Below, piece by piece: positions 31,325 through 42,356 of a DNA stretch of 64,000 nt (position 1 is the stretch's first letter; each line of letters begins with the position of its first letter). The translations under genes were made by a program, and so were the position numbers. Source of the stretch: Rheum nobile. Lineage: Eukaryota > Streptophyta > Magnoliopsida > Caryophyllales > Polygonaceae. The notes below the pieces were generated by a model, which saw only the letters and a program-made list of their open reading frames with translations, did no database searches and was not told where the DNA came from. Location: contig WOAB01000506.1 in the NCBI GenBank assembly GCA_027886185.1, positions 1,054,001 through 1,118,000 of the forward strand, read 5' to 3'.

Positions 31325-32682
31325 TTAGTAGTGATATAGCTTTAGATGTATAGCGTTCCAGCTCCTGGGATTGCTTGTCTGTCTTTGTCTTCCAGTCGGT
31401 ACGCTCCTTGTCCGACTACTTCCTTGATGAGGTAGGGACCTTCCCATTGGGGTGCGAGCTTGCCGTCGGCCGGATCTCTGGTGTTCTGGAATGTCTTCCT
31501 GAGGACCCAATCGCCAACTTTGAAGACTTTAGCCCAGACGTTTTTGTTGTAACTTCTCGCGACTTGCTGCTGAAACCTGACCATCCTAATTCTAGCCATT
31601 TCCCTAGTCTCGTCGATCGTGTCTAAGTTGTGTGCTAGTTTGATGCCGTTTTGTTCACGCGTTGATCTTTTACCTCTCGATATGCTTCTGCTTTGACCCA
31701 TTTGGAAAAATAGTCTGTCATGGCGAGGAAGAAGACCCGTTGGCCTGATGCAGGTGGGAGTTTTCCGACGATGTCCATTCCCCATCTCATGAAGGGTCAC
31801 GGTGCTAGAGTCGGATGGAGGAGCTTTGAGGGTTGGTGAAGAACTGGTGCGTGTCGTTGACAGGCGTCGTATTTCTTGGTGTACTCCATTGCGTCTTTGT
31901 TCATTGTGGGCCAGTAGTATCCCATTCGCAGGGCTTTCCCCGAGAGGCTTCGTCCTCCAGTGTGGTTGCCACACTCTCCTTCATGTAATGATTGCAAGAT
32001 ACGCCCGACCTCTGGAATCTTGAGGCATCGTAGAAGTATCCCTGTGGCAGATCTTTTGAACAAGACACCACTTATAATGTCGAAAGAGAGAGCTTGTACC
32101 TTTAGCCTTTTTGCTTCCGTTTTGTCGTTGGGCAGGATGCCGTCTTTCAGCCATCTGATGTAAGGCAGTGTCCAGTCGTCGTGGTCGCTAACAATATCTT
32201 CTTCTGGTCGGTCGCCTATCTCCATTGCGACAAGCTCTTCCAACGGTGTGCTCTGTTCCTTGGGTGTCTTTGGGACAGCTGGTGTCGTGATGTGTGCCAA
32301 TGGAATGTTGGGGAATTCTCTTGGATCTAGGGCGGATCCTAGATTAGCTAGTGCGTCGGCCTGAGCGTTGAGATCTCTGGGGACTTGTCTGATGTTGAAC
32401 TTCTGGAACTGGTTGATTAGTCTCTTGACCATGTCCAGATAGGCTAACCTTCTATCGTCTTTGGCAGCGTATGACCCTTGAATTTGATTTACGACTAGGA
32501 GGGTCTCGCAAATGACTTAGATTTCTTGGACTCCTAAGTCGCGCGCCAAGATGAGTCCAAATACGAGTGCCTCATACTCAGCTTCATTGTTAGTCGCGTC
32601 CCATTCGCATCTTACGGCTTGGGCTATCTTGTCCCCTTGTGGTGATTTCAGCACAACCCCCAGTCTTGATCCTCTGGTGTTC
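31325..32682 (-). pseudogene. Element A pol, second RNase H and integrase part
   Basis: Continues the frame broken by D at 38474. Archaeal-type RNase H: RLGVVLKSPQGDKIAQAV, ATNNEAEYEALVFGLILARD. Then the linker (EELVAMEIGDRPEED, DDWTLPYIRWLKDGILP), the integrase zinc finger (LHEGECGNHTGGRSL..YDACQRH) and integrase start (ILMAMTDYFSKW-like), then a jump of about 400 bp relative to B that removes the remaining catalytic residues. Resumes at VARSYNKNVWAKVFKVGDW and ends LKLYHY at TAA (31325-31327) after a frameshift. Stops: TAA at 32517 where B has GAA, and TGA at 31797 where B has TGG. Confidence 0.75.
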
Positions 32683-34049
32683 TGATAACAGCAATTTGTC
32701 GTACTAATTACTGCTATGCAAGTAATCCAAACAAACCTAATACGTAGTCCTAGGCAAGTAAGGGTCGAGTCCTCAGGGAGACAGAGTCTATCTTTGTATG
32801 CAATTTCTATGTCAATCTTAAGTAACCAGAGGGGGGTTTTGTATGTTTTAGAGGATCTAAGCATGCAAAGGCAAACAAACTAAAGATGATGAATTCAGTA
32901 ATTGGGGAAATAGCTCAGTCAAACAAACATCCACTATTCGTATGACAAGTTGATCTTAGATAATCATTCGATATCTCATGCAATGGAAATTCCTATTCCT
33001 TTTCTAAAGTAACTACAAGCACAACCAGATACTTGTAGCACTAACTAGTTAAACAACCATGAAACCATCAAGATTCAGTTTAACAGCAGCGTGAACGCTA
33101 GGAATATAATTAGGATACAATCTAGCATAAAACAATCAACTTTTATACTAGAATGTAAATCAATTCTCTTCTACATAAGACTAGCACAACCAGATACTAG
33201 TACGATGTAGTTGCTAATACGATGAAGATATGCTCAACCAGTAATAATCTAGATCTAGCAATCAATCAATAGAGACAAACCCTAGTTGCGCAGGCTAGAG
33301 ATTATCAATATTAATCATAAGCAATTCAAGTAGGAGAATAGATAAAATCCATGCAATAGATAAGGAACAAAAATCTCACAACTAAATCAAGACGAAAGCT
33401 TCAGCGTCTGACTAAGCAAGAGTGGCTTAGTTCTTCATAGCAAAATACGTAGAAAGTAGAAAAGATGAAATTAGGGTTCGAGAGGAAACAAGCCTTCCCA
33501 CTACCCTTAAATACTAAAGATAATAAGATCTCTAAAGATAAATTAAAACGAAATAATAAAAATACTTAATAATAACGAAATAAAGAAATAAAAGCCCGGG
33601 TCACTTCTGACGGTGGCGGTCGCCGTAAGCCTGGCGGCGGTCGCCGCTGAGATTTCTTCGGTTCAGCTCCTGTGACACTTCCGTAAAAACGCCATAACTT
33701 TTGATTCCCAACTCGGATTGCGCTCATATTTTAAGGACTTGTAGTAGACTTCAAGATCTAACTCCTCGAATTGGAATCACTCTATTTGGACATCTGAGTA
33801 GAGAGAACTAACCAATTTAATTCAGCACATTGTTCTTCTACTCTCGTGTGGACTCTCTCCTTGGTTCTTCTTCGTCTCCTCAGTGGTCAACTCTTCTTCC
33901 TCTGGATATCTTCAATTTGCTTCTCCAGACCACCAAATCCACACTTCTTGGGTAACTCCATAATCCACAGTTGTGCACTAAATCCATCCAAATGGCACCT
34001 CAAACCTGGTAACAACCCCTAGAAATACACTACAAAATAGTGCCGATCA
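32683..34049 (-). repeat. Element D 3' LTR
   Basis: 1367 bp; reads TGATAACAGC...GTGCCGATCA on plus. It contains two GGCGGTCGCC words (33609-33652) that are partly lost in the other LTR. Confidence 0.9.
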
Positions 34050-34083
34050 AATCCCCCATGCTTAAACCTTGCTCGTCCTCGAG
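34050..34083 (-). promoter_or_regulatory. Terminal hairpin-TTTAAGC-polypurine tract (element D)
   Basis: On minus CTCG-AGGA-CGAG, CAAGG, TTTAAGC, ATGGGGGATT, abutting the 3' LTR. Confidence 0.7.
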
Positions 34084-34453
34084 TAAGCTAAAGTAAACCT
34101 ACTTCTCCAATCAATCTCCAAGGTCTCAGGAAGCATAGAAAAATCAATCCCTCTACGAATCACACCTAACAATAAACTTCAGGCACCAATACAATAATCA
34201 CAGCACAACATAACACAACGCCAATCAACACCACACACAATCAAGCTAAAAGAAAAGCAGAGTACTTCCCCCAAGCTTATCCCAAATACCATAGAGTGAA
34301 TCATATCTAATCCTATCTCCCATCTAACTTCTTATCGCTCCAGAGTGCCCTATCCAAATCCTCCTTATATCACCTCTTCTTATGTCTCCACGCCAGCAAA
34401 AATGATGATTCCTATAAATCATTCTTCTTCTTTTCACTCATTTTGCCAAGGCA

Positions 34454-34595
34454 CCCTTTCGGGTTTTCACCAAGCCACTCATTTCATTTTTTAATAGATG
34501 GGCTCACAATATACTCACATCACTCTTGACCAATTATTACTCCAGCCTAATGCTGGTCCAAGCCACCTGCTTATTACCTAGGCCGCCTTTTCAGG
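34454..34595 (-). repeat. Paired CCC-GAAA-GGG hairpins (element D)
   Basis: On minus the first copy (34595-34586) reads CCT-GAAA-AGG, with both partners of the closing pair changed so that it still pairs; the second (34463-34454) is CCC-GAAA-GGG. Spacing 132 nt. Confidence 0.6.
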
Positions 34596-34699
34596 TTTTT
34601 GACCTATCCCAAGATTTCAATTGTAGCCTTTTTTTTTCTTCAAAATTTTGGCTCTTTTTCAGTTTTTTTCTTTTCCTCAACGACGCAGCAAGTACAGAA

Positions 34700-34741
34700 T
34701 CCCCCCCCCATGCTTAAACATTGCATTGTCCTCAATGTAAT
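34700..34741 (-). promoter_or_regulatory. Internal hairpin-TTTAAGC-purine module (element D)
   Basis: On minus CATTG-AGGA-CAATG, CAATG, TTTAAGC, ATGGGGGGGG, about 650 bp before the 3' LTR. Confidence 0.65.
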
Positions 34742-35339
34742 GAAAGACAAAAAGAATAAAGCACAGGGAAGACAAAGAATGGACTCACAAACGTCGCCAA
34801 GCTGCTTGGACACTGAAGGTGTCGCTGGCGGTCTTCACAAGAAATGCCCAGGTCTCTAGTGTTGGGCGGGTGTCTTCATCTCAACTCTACCGTGCAACCA
34901 TAGGGAACCACTGTAAGGTGTGGTGGTCATTAAGGAAATCAGGGCTGCATGGCCTTCAACTCCATCAACTCCTACCATGAAACCAAAAGGAACCACTCTG
35001 GTGAATAGTGGTATAACAAGTATGGCGGGGTTGCATGGCCTTCAACGAACACAAAAATGGGGCCCAGATGTAATCGTGGTGTAGGCCCTAGTGTTCCTCC
35101 TCCTCAGCTGCCAATTGTAGGGCCATCATCGTTGTCAATTAAAAGTGTAGGTCTAATGTCTCCTCCTTGACAACATGATGCGTACCATCTCTCCATGGGA
35201 AACTCGGACAGCTGGCCTCCGGTGGAACTTTTTTTTGTTTTTTGTTCCTTGTTTAAGGTTTTTTCGGGAAGTTTGTTAGTTTTTTTTTTTTTTGTTCCCC
35301 GTTTAAGATTTTTTCGGGAAGTTTTTTTTTTACCTGAGA

Positions 35340-35495
35340 AATGGCGGCGGTTGCCTTAAGGAGGACAGCAGTCGCCGCCATTAAATGGCGGTCGCCGTAA
35401 TTAAACGGCGGTCGCTGCCATTTGCCGTAGCGAAGCATTCGAAAGTGGGATTGGCGGCGGTCGTCGTAAGTTTGTCAGCGGTCGCCGCCTCTCCT
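35340..35495 (-). repeat. GGCGGTCGCC palindromic words in element D
   Basis: About six copies (e.g. ATGGCGGTCGCCGTAAT, AGCGGTCGCCGCC on plus), spaced 15-40 bp, some decayed. Same slot as the G words, downstream of the tandem hairpins. Confidence 0.75.
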
Positions 35496-35615
35496 TCTTC
35501 GCTTTTTTTTTCACACTTCCTGCAAGTTAGTTCGACACAGAATTACAAAAACTACAAAAGTAAAAAAAAAATCAAAGGAAAATAAACTAAGGGAAGGAAA
35601 AGAAAGTACCTAACA

Positions 35616-35662
35616 TCGGGTTGCCTCCCGAGAAGCGCCTTGTTTACTGTCGTGGCTCGACA
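35616..35662 (-). promoter_or_regulatory. Tandem hairpins after the stop (element D)
   Basis: On minus: hairpin 1 TGTCG-AGCCA-CGACA (35662-35648), 16 nt after the stop; hairpin 2 TCGGG-AGGCAA-CCCGA (35631-35616). Loops match G except for one missing A in loop 1. Confidence 0.65.
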
Positions 35663-35678
35663 TCCTACTCAATCCTCC

Positions 35679-36980
35679 TCAACTCGGGTTTGTCCTAGCA
35701 CTTGAACTCCTGAGATCTATATCAGGGGGATGTCTCTTTGTATACTCCCTGTAGAGCTTTTCCCTCATGCTTGTGTACTTCATGATGGTTGGACCGCTGT
35801 TCATATCTATGAATGCACTTGACATCTTCAGAAATGGCCTACCCAACATCTCAGGGCCTGCATGTTGGTTCTGCCCCGCATCCAACATGTAAAAATTCGC
35901 CACCTGAATCAAGTCCTCCTTCTTGTGCTTCCCCTTTGGTTTCTTCTTGATATTGCCCAGCGCCCTTAAAAATTTTGTGCAACGAGAGATACTGTTTGTC
36001 AATGTGACCAAAGGAACGGTTTCTGCACAGTTACGGAAGGCCTCATAGATTTCATTGTTGTTCTTCAACCTTCGAGTATCTTGTAATGCCTCAGGGAAGG
36101 GTGCAACGGGGTGCAGCGCAATGAGCGGGGAGGAGTTTAGACGCACATACTCATCATAGGCAGCCTCGAGAGGGTCGGGGGCTGCCGGGGCATTTTTGAG
36201 AGGAACGAGCGTCGCAGGATCGTTTTCGCGATCGCAGCTCTCCTCCTCTTGGTCGCTGAATTCCTCCAGTCCCAAAAAATACACTTTTTCAGAAAGCACA
36301 ACGCGGTCCAAAATATCGTCTAGAATACCCATCTCCTCAGTGGGTGAACCGAGGTTGAGGTATACCTCCCGCGGTCTTGGGTTCTCTTCTGCAGATATCT
36401 CGTTGTATTCTGCACCCGTCTCACAAATTTGTTCTTCCCTTTCAGCTAAGGGGGCGACATGCAGCTGTTCAGTACTTTATAGGGTCATCGAGAAGACATT
36501 CTCTTCCTGGTGCACCACTGGGTGAGATAGTGGTTCTGCTGACATCATGGCCTCCATTCTGCTCATTGCTTGCACCAATTGCTCCGTCTGCCTCTCAGAG
36601 TTCTGGATATAGGACTTCATTTGTTGTTCAAGTTGGATCGTGCTCTGATTGAGAGATCGAACCATGTCCTCCAATGACATGGAGGGACTTGGATTGTGCC
36701 CCATCTGATTCTCCAAGGTCCGAAATAAATCCGCAGTAGACTGTGAGACATAGTAATCTGGATTGGACACTGGTGGGCTATGCTCATAGGCTGGGTAGTA
36801 CTGCGGTGGAGTACCCTGCTGATAGAACGACTGTGGTCCCGGGTAAAACTCTTGGTAATCATGACCATAAGGGGGATAATGTTGGTGCCCATAACTCGAA
36901 TTGGGGTGATCTATCCACCCTGGAGTGTATGCGAGTATGGGTCATATTGCGGCTCCTGATGGAAGTGGGGAAATCTATCC
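35679..36980 (-). pseudogene. Element D gag-tail frames, capsid and protease core missing
   Basis: Starts at an ATG near 36980, directly at the gag C-terminal block (QYDPYSHT..GW.DHPNSSYGH), so the whole capsid and zinc finger are absent. A frameshift follows, then a Gln/Ser-rich segment (36770-36477: TADLFRTLENQMGHNPSPSM) and a last frame (36332-35679) with LGNIKKKPKGKHKKEDLIQ joined to ANFYMLDAGQN and MLGRPFLKMSSAF. The protease active site is deleted at the same join as in I. A leader sequence just before the ATG (TTTTTGTTACAG) looks like a 3' splice site. No catalytic function is possible. Confidence 0.6.
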
Positions 36981-37095
36981 ATCTCTGTAACAAAAATCAA
37001 AAAGGAAAAACAAAAATCAATAGCACGGGTGTGGACCGTAAGATAGGTCCACACAATAGTTGACACACAAATCGCACACAAAATAGATTATTGCC

Positions 37096-37113
37096 TCCCC
37101 GGCAATGGCGCCA
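37096..37113 (-). other. Element D primer-binding site (tRNA-Asp type)
   Basis: On minus TGGCGCCATTGCCGGGGA, 3 nt from the 5' LTR; one mismatch to the plant tRNA-Asp 3' end. Confidence 0.8.
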
Positions 37114-37116
37114 ATT

Positions 37117-38473
37117 TGATAACAGCAATTTGTCGTACTAATTACTGCTATATAAGTAATCCAAACAAACCTAATACGTAGTCCTAGGCAAGTAAGGGTC
37201 AAGTCCTCAGGGAGACAGAGTCTATCTTTGTATGCAATTTCTATGTCAATCTTAAGTAACCAGAGGGGGGTTTTGTATGTTTTAGAGGATCTAAGCATGC
37301 AAAGGCAAACAAACTAAAGATGATGAATTCAGTAATTGGGGAAATAGCCCAGTCAAACAAACATCCACTATTCGTATGACAAGTTGATCCTAGATAATCA
37401 TTCGATATCTCATGCAATGGAAATTCCTATTCCTTTTCTAAAGTAACTACAAGCACAACCAGATACTTATAGCACTAACTAGTTAAACAACCATGAAACC
37501 ATCAAGATTCAGTTTAACAACAGCGTGAAGGCTAGGAATATAATTAGGATACAATCTAGCATAAAATAACTAGCTTTTATACTAGAATGTAAATCAATTC
37601 TCTTCTACATAAGACTAGCACAACCAGATACTAGTATGATGCAGTTGCTAATACGATGAAGATATGCTCAACCAGTAACAATCTAGATCTAGCAATCAAT
37701 CAATAGAGACAAACCCTAGTTGCACAGGCTAGAGATTATCAATATTAATCATAAGCAATTCAAGCAGGAGAATAGATAAAATCCATGCAATAGATAAGGA
37801 ACGAAAATCTCACAACTAAATCAAGACGAAAGCTTCAGCGTCTGACTAAGCAAGAGTGGCTTAGTTCTTCATAGCAAAATACGTAGAAAGTAGAAAAGAT
37901 GAAAGTAGGGTTCGAGAGGAAACAAGCCTTCCATCTACCCTTAAATACTAAAGATAATAAGATCTCTAAAGATAAATTAAAACGAAATAATAAAAATACT
38001 TAATAATAATAAAATAACGAAATAAGGAAATAAAAGCCCGGGTCACTTCTGACGGCGGCGGCGGTCGTCGCTGAGATTTCTTCGGTTCAGCTCCTGCGAC
38101 ACTTCCATAAAAACGCCATAACGTTTGATTCCCAACTCGGATTGCGCTCATATTTTGAGGACTTGTAGTAGACTTCAAGATCTAACTCCTAGAATTAGAA
38201 TCACTCCATTTGGACATCTGAGTAGAGAGAACGAACCAATTGAATTCAACACATTGTTCTTCTACTCTCGTGTGGACTCTCTCCTTGGTTCTTCTTCGTC
38301 TCCTCAGTGGTCAACTCTTCTTCCTCTGGATATCTTCAATTTGCTTCTCCAGACCACCAAATCCACACTTCTTGGGTAACTCCATAATCCACAGTTGTGC
38401 ACTAAATCCATCCAAATGGCACCTCAAACCTGGTAACAACCCCTAGAAATGCACTACAAAATAGTGCCGATCA
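37117..38473 (-). repeat. Element D 5' LTR
   Basis: 1357 bp partner of 32683-34049. Confidence 0.9.
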
Positions 38474-40007
38474 TGTTCGCTGCTCCGTCCGTGTGGAGCT
38501 CCCATTTACCTGTTTCCTCTGTCACGAGCAATTGTGTTGCTTCCTTGACGGCTTCCTGTTCTAGGGTCGGGCTAAAATCCGCCACAAAGTCAGCCAATGC
38601 CTGAGACTTGATCGCCGTTCTAGGCTCATACTTGATCTCGTAACTACTGAGGTGTATGGCCCATTTGGCCATTCGTCCTGTGAATTCCGGTTTCCTCATG
38701 ATTGCTTTCATGGGATGATTAGTGTGAACAATTATAGTATGTGATTCGAAATAGGGTTTAAGTTTATTCGACGCCGTTACCAGTGCTAGGATGAGTTTTT
38801 CCAGTGATGAGTACCTTGTTTCCGTCGGGAGTAATGTTCGACTGACGTAGTAGATTGGCGACTGCTTGCCATCTTCTTCTCTAGTCAACATTGCGCTTAC
38901 TGCAGATTTTGACACTGCTAGGTACAATAGTAGTGGCTCGTTGTCTTTAGGCTTTGCTAATAGTAGGGGGCTGGCCAAGTATTTCTTCAGATCTTGAAAT
39001 GTCGTCTCGTGTTCTTTTGTCCATTAAAAGGACTTGTTCTTTCTGAGAGCGTCGTGGAAAGGTTTGCATTTGTCCGATGACTTTGAAATGAACCTGTTTA
39101 GAGCTGCTATCCGACCTGTCAGCTTCTGTACGTCTTTGATGCATCGAGGAGACCGAAGGTTGATGATGGCCTTGACCTATTCTGGGTTGGCCTCTATTCC
39201 TCTTTGGGTTACCATGTACCCCAAGAATTTTCCTGACGACACTCCAAAAGAGCATTTCATAGGATTTAGTTTCATGTTATATCTTTTCAGTACATGAAGC
39301 CGTCGCGGAGGTGATCGATGTGGTCTTTCTTCCTTTTTGACTTGACCAACATGTCGTATATGTAGACTTCCATCGTGTCCCCAATCTGATCTTTGAACAT
39401 CTTGTTGACTAGTCGTTGGTACGTAGCCCCTGCATCTTTTAGTCCGAAGGGCATCACTTTATAACAATAAATACCTTGATTTGTGACGAATGATGTTTTC
39501 TCTTGATCTTCTGGTTCCAGGAGGATCTGATTGTGACCACTAAATGCATCCATGAAGGATAGCATTTCGTGTCCTATTGTCGCGTCGACCATGGCGTCGA
39601 TGTGAGGAAGTGGGAAGGAATCCTTGGGACATGCTTTGTTAAGGTCAGTGAAGTCGATGCAGACTCTCCAATTGCCGTTCTTCTTTTGGACTACAACCAC
39701 GTTGGCTAGCCAATCGGGGTAGTTGACTTCTCTTATTTTTCTTGTTTCTAGCAAGCTTCTGACTTCATCGTCGACGATCTTGTTCCGCTCGGGGGCGAAT
39801 TTCTTGCGCTTTTGCTTCACGGGAGGGTAAGACGGACCTACATTTAATTTGTGAGTAATGATGTTTAGGGATATTCCGACCATGTCCTCATGCGACCACG
39901 CAAAGCAGTCAGCATTAGACCGAAGGAAATGCAATATTTGTTGTCTGGTCGAGTCATCCAGATCTGACCCGACCCTTACCATTTGGTTTGGTTTTAAAGG
40001 ATTTAAT
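38474..40007 (-). pseudogene. Element A pol, RT and first RNase H part
   Basis: RT from VRVGSDLDDSTRQQIL onward: KKNGNWRVCIDFTDLNKACP, VMPFGLKDAGATYQRL, but the catalytic box reads EVYIYDMLVKS where B has YIDD, so the first aspartate is lost. A frameshift near 39290 and another near 38980 follow. The first RNase H (LLLYLAVSKSAVSAMLTRE) lacks the usual catalytic aspartate, as in Tat elements generally. Ends at HTDGAAN, where D is inserted (TSD TGTTC). Confidence 0.8.
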
Positions 40008-40051
40008 TGTTGGGCCCATCATCCTCCAAGGAAATCAGACGCCCCAAAACA
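40008..40051 (+). repeat. Element B 5' LTR remnant (44 bp)
   Basis: It begins TGTTGGGCCCATCATCC, follows the 3' LTR to ATCAGACG, then jumps to CCCCAAAACA, the LTR end. About 610 bp are missing relative to 56070-56725; CG is shared at the join. Confidence 0.8.
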
Positions 40052-40054
40052 ATT

Positions 40055-40072
40055 TGGCGCCCACCGTGGGGC
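40055..40072 (+). other. Element B primer-binding site (tRNA-Lys)
   Basis: TGGCGCCCACCGTGGGGC, 3 nt after the LTR remnant, perfectly complementary to the plant tRNA-Lys 3' end. Confidence 0.85.
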
Positions 40073-40106
40073 AACTTGCCGATCACCATCTTGAAATCTT
40101 CCAACC

Positions 40107-42356
40107 ATGACTATTAACCCACCTACCAACACCGAGGAACCACGTCTCGAAGACAACTCCCAAGCTCAAGGAAACACGACCGACAATCCTACTCCAACCC
40201 AGTTCCAAGAGCTTGCCCAAAAAATGACTGCCCTCCAAGAGGAACTTGCCCAACAACGCTAAAAGACCGAAGCCTTAGCTACTTTATCCACCCAATCAGA
40301 GGCCGAGATCGCGCAACTAACCCGTGAAAATGAGTCTCTTAAGTCACAGGTACAATCGATGGCTTCTGGATCTAGGCGTATGCCCATCCACAACAGCGTC
40401 CAGATGCGTCTCGATATGGATGGCGTCAAACTGACCCCTCCGAGTGTGCGATGACCTGGACACACAGAGGGTATATCTCAAACTCCTTTGGCTAATCTGT
40501 TTTCGACTAACAATGTTACTTTCTCCACACCGATCGGGTCGGCAGGGACCCGAATCGACGAACCACAGGTTACCAATCCTCCCGACATCCTAGCTCTCAT
40601 CCAGCAGATGCTCAACCAACACATAAAGATGCTCGACGATCGCATCGCTAGGATTCCCGGAGTCCCACAGCCGATCGAGAAGGAAGCGTCAGGCGGATTC
40701 GAAGAATCTCCGTTTGTCGGAGAAATCGCTAGGGTCGAGATCCCAAAGAAGTTCCATCTCCCCACCATGGCAACGTTTGACGGCACCAACGACCCAGATG
40801 ACCACATTTATCTCTATAAACAAAAATTGATGATTGCATCCGTTCCAAGGGAGAGCCGCGAGGCTGTCATGTGCAAAAGCTTTGGCACGACCCTCGTGGG
40901 CCACGCACTAACTTGGTTTATGCATTTGCCTCAGGGAATGATTGCATCGTTCGCAGACCTGGTCAACTCTTTCAAAAGCCAATTCGCTAGCAGTCGGAGG
41001 CTCGAAAGACAATCGAGCGACCTCTACCGGATCACCCAAAGGTATAACGAACTTCTCCGAAGTTATCTTAATAGGTACAATAAGGAGAAAGTCGCGATCC
41101 CCCATTGCGACGTCACCACCTCCATCGAAGCCTTCCGACAAGGATTGATCAAAGACAGCAACCTCTACAACGAGATCACCAAGTACCCGTGCAGAAGCTT
41201 CGAAGATGTCCAGGCCAAAACCATGGCCGAGGTGCGACTGGAAGAAGACCGTGAGTCGCGAAAAGCCTCTCATGGACCTTATCAATCCGATCGCAAATCC
41301 TCCTCCGACAACCGTCGAGACAGACGCCATCATCCCTATCCTTGTAACCGAAGCGAGCAAAATTAGGTAAACTCTTTCCAAGATAGGTCTCAAGACTGGA
41401 GAGACGGTTCGACGTTGCCTCCCAGGGTTCAATCTTACAACCTTAACGTTTCCGTGTCGGAGCTCGTCAAGAGTTTCGACAAATATGGAAAAGAGGTAAG
41501 ATGGCTCCGAAAGAGCGACCGACCGGACGTCAAAAAGGACAAAAGCCGATGGTGCGAATTCCACGGCGACCACGGTCACTCGACAAACGAGTGCATCGCC
41601 CTGCGAAAAGATGTCGCAAGATTGCTCGCGCAGGGGCTCCTACGCGACGTAATCTCGGAGCGAGCCAAAGCCACCATGGAACGACGAGATCGGGTAAAAC
41701 AAGACAAACCTTCGTCTCCTGTTCATACAAAGATTATCAACACTATTTCAGGTGGTTCGGACGTATGTGGAAACACATACTCAGCGGCCAAGAGACATGC
41801 AAAGGAAATCAAGGGCGATAGGCCCGAAGCGCCAGAATTCAAGCCAAACAAGGTCTCCGATCTCCCGACGGTCACATTCGACGAATCCGACGCCGACGGA
41901 TCGGAGAGTCATCACGATGGTCTGGTAATCTCTTTGTCTATTGGGAATTGTTTGATACGAAGAGTACTAATCGATACAGGGAGTTCAACCAACCTCTTGA
42001 CCTTCGATGCCCTCAAAGGGATGGGTCTGGGTGAGGACGACCTGATCAGGAAATTGACCCCACTGGTCGGGTTTAGTGGCGCGGTTAAGCACACTATCGG
42101 CGAAATCGTTCTCATAACGTACGCCGGAGGAGTCAACCAACAGGTGAAATTCCTAGTCCTAGATTGCCCGTCTCCCTATAATTGCATTCTTGCCAGGCCA
42201 TGGATACACGCTATGAAGGCGGTACCTTCGACGTACCATCAAGTCATCAAGTTCTCTACCAAGTGGGGAGTCCAAGAAATCAAGGGAGACCAGAGGGCAG
42301 CCAAGGAATGCTACGTCGCCTCCATGAAAAGCGCCGTCAAGCATAAGGCCGCATAG
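40107..42356 (+). pseudogene. Element B gag-protease
   Basis: One frame of 750 codons from ATG 40107 to TAG 42354-42356. Start MTINPPTNTEEP, coiled coil (AQKMTALQEELAQQ), capsid core (MATFDGTNDPDDHIYLYKQK, ALTWFMHLPQGMIASFADLV), zinc knuckle CEFHGDHGHSTNEC, and aspartic protease RRVLIDTGSSTNLL with the active DTGS intact. Three internal stops: TAA 40260-40262 and TAG 41364-41366, where A has CAG, and TGA 40452-40454, where A has an Arg CGN codon. The final TAG is shared with A and followed by CAA TCA, with pol in the same frame. Confidence 0.85.

Larger units (their letters stand above)
32683..38473 (-). mobile_element. Element D: Athila-like non-autonomous LTR element inserted in A
   Basis: LTRs 32683-34049 and 37117-38473, TG...CA, flanked by a perfect TGTTC duplication (32678-32682 and 38474-38478). 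Minus orientation: primer site beside the right LTR, short gag-tail frames, then about 1.6 kb of structured non-coding DNA and a polypurine tract beside the left LTR. No capsid core, protease core, RT or integrase. LTR divergence is about 2 percent by eye, so it is fairly young. It depends on enzymes from another element. Confidence 0.9.
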
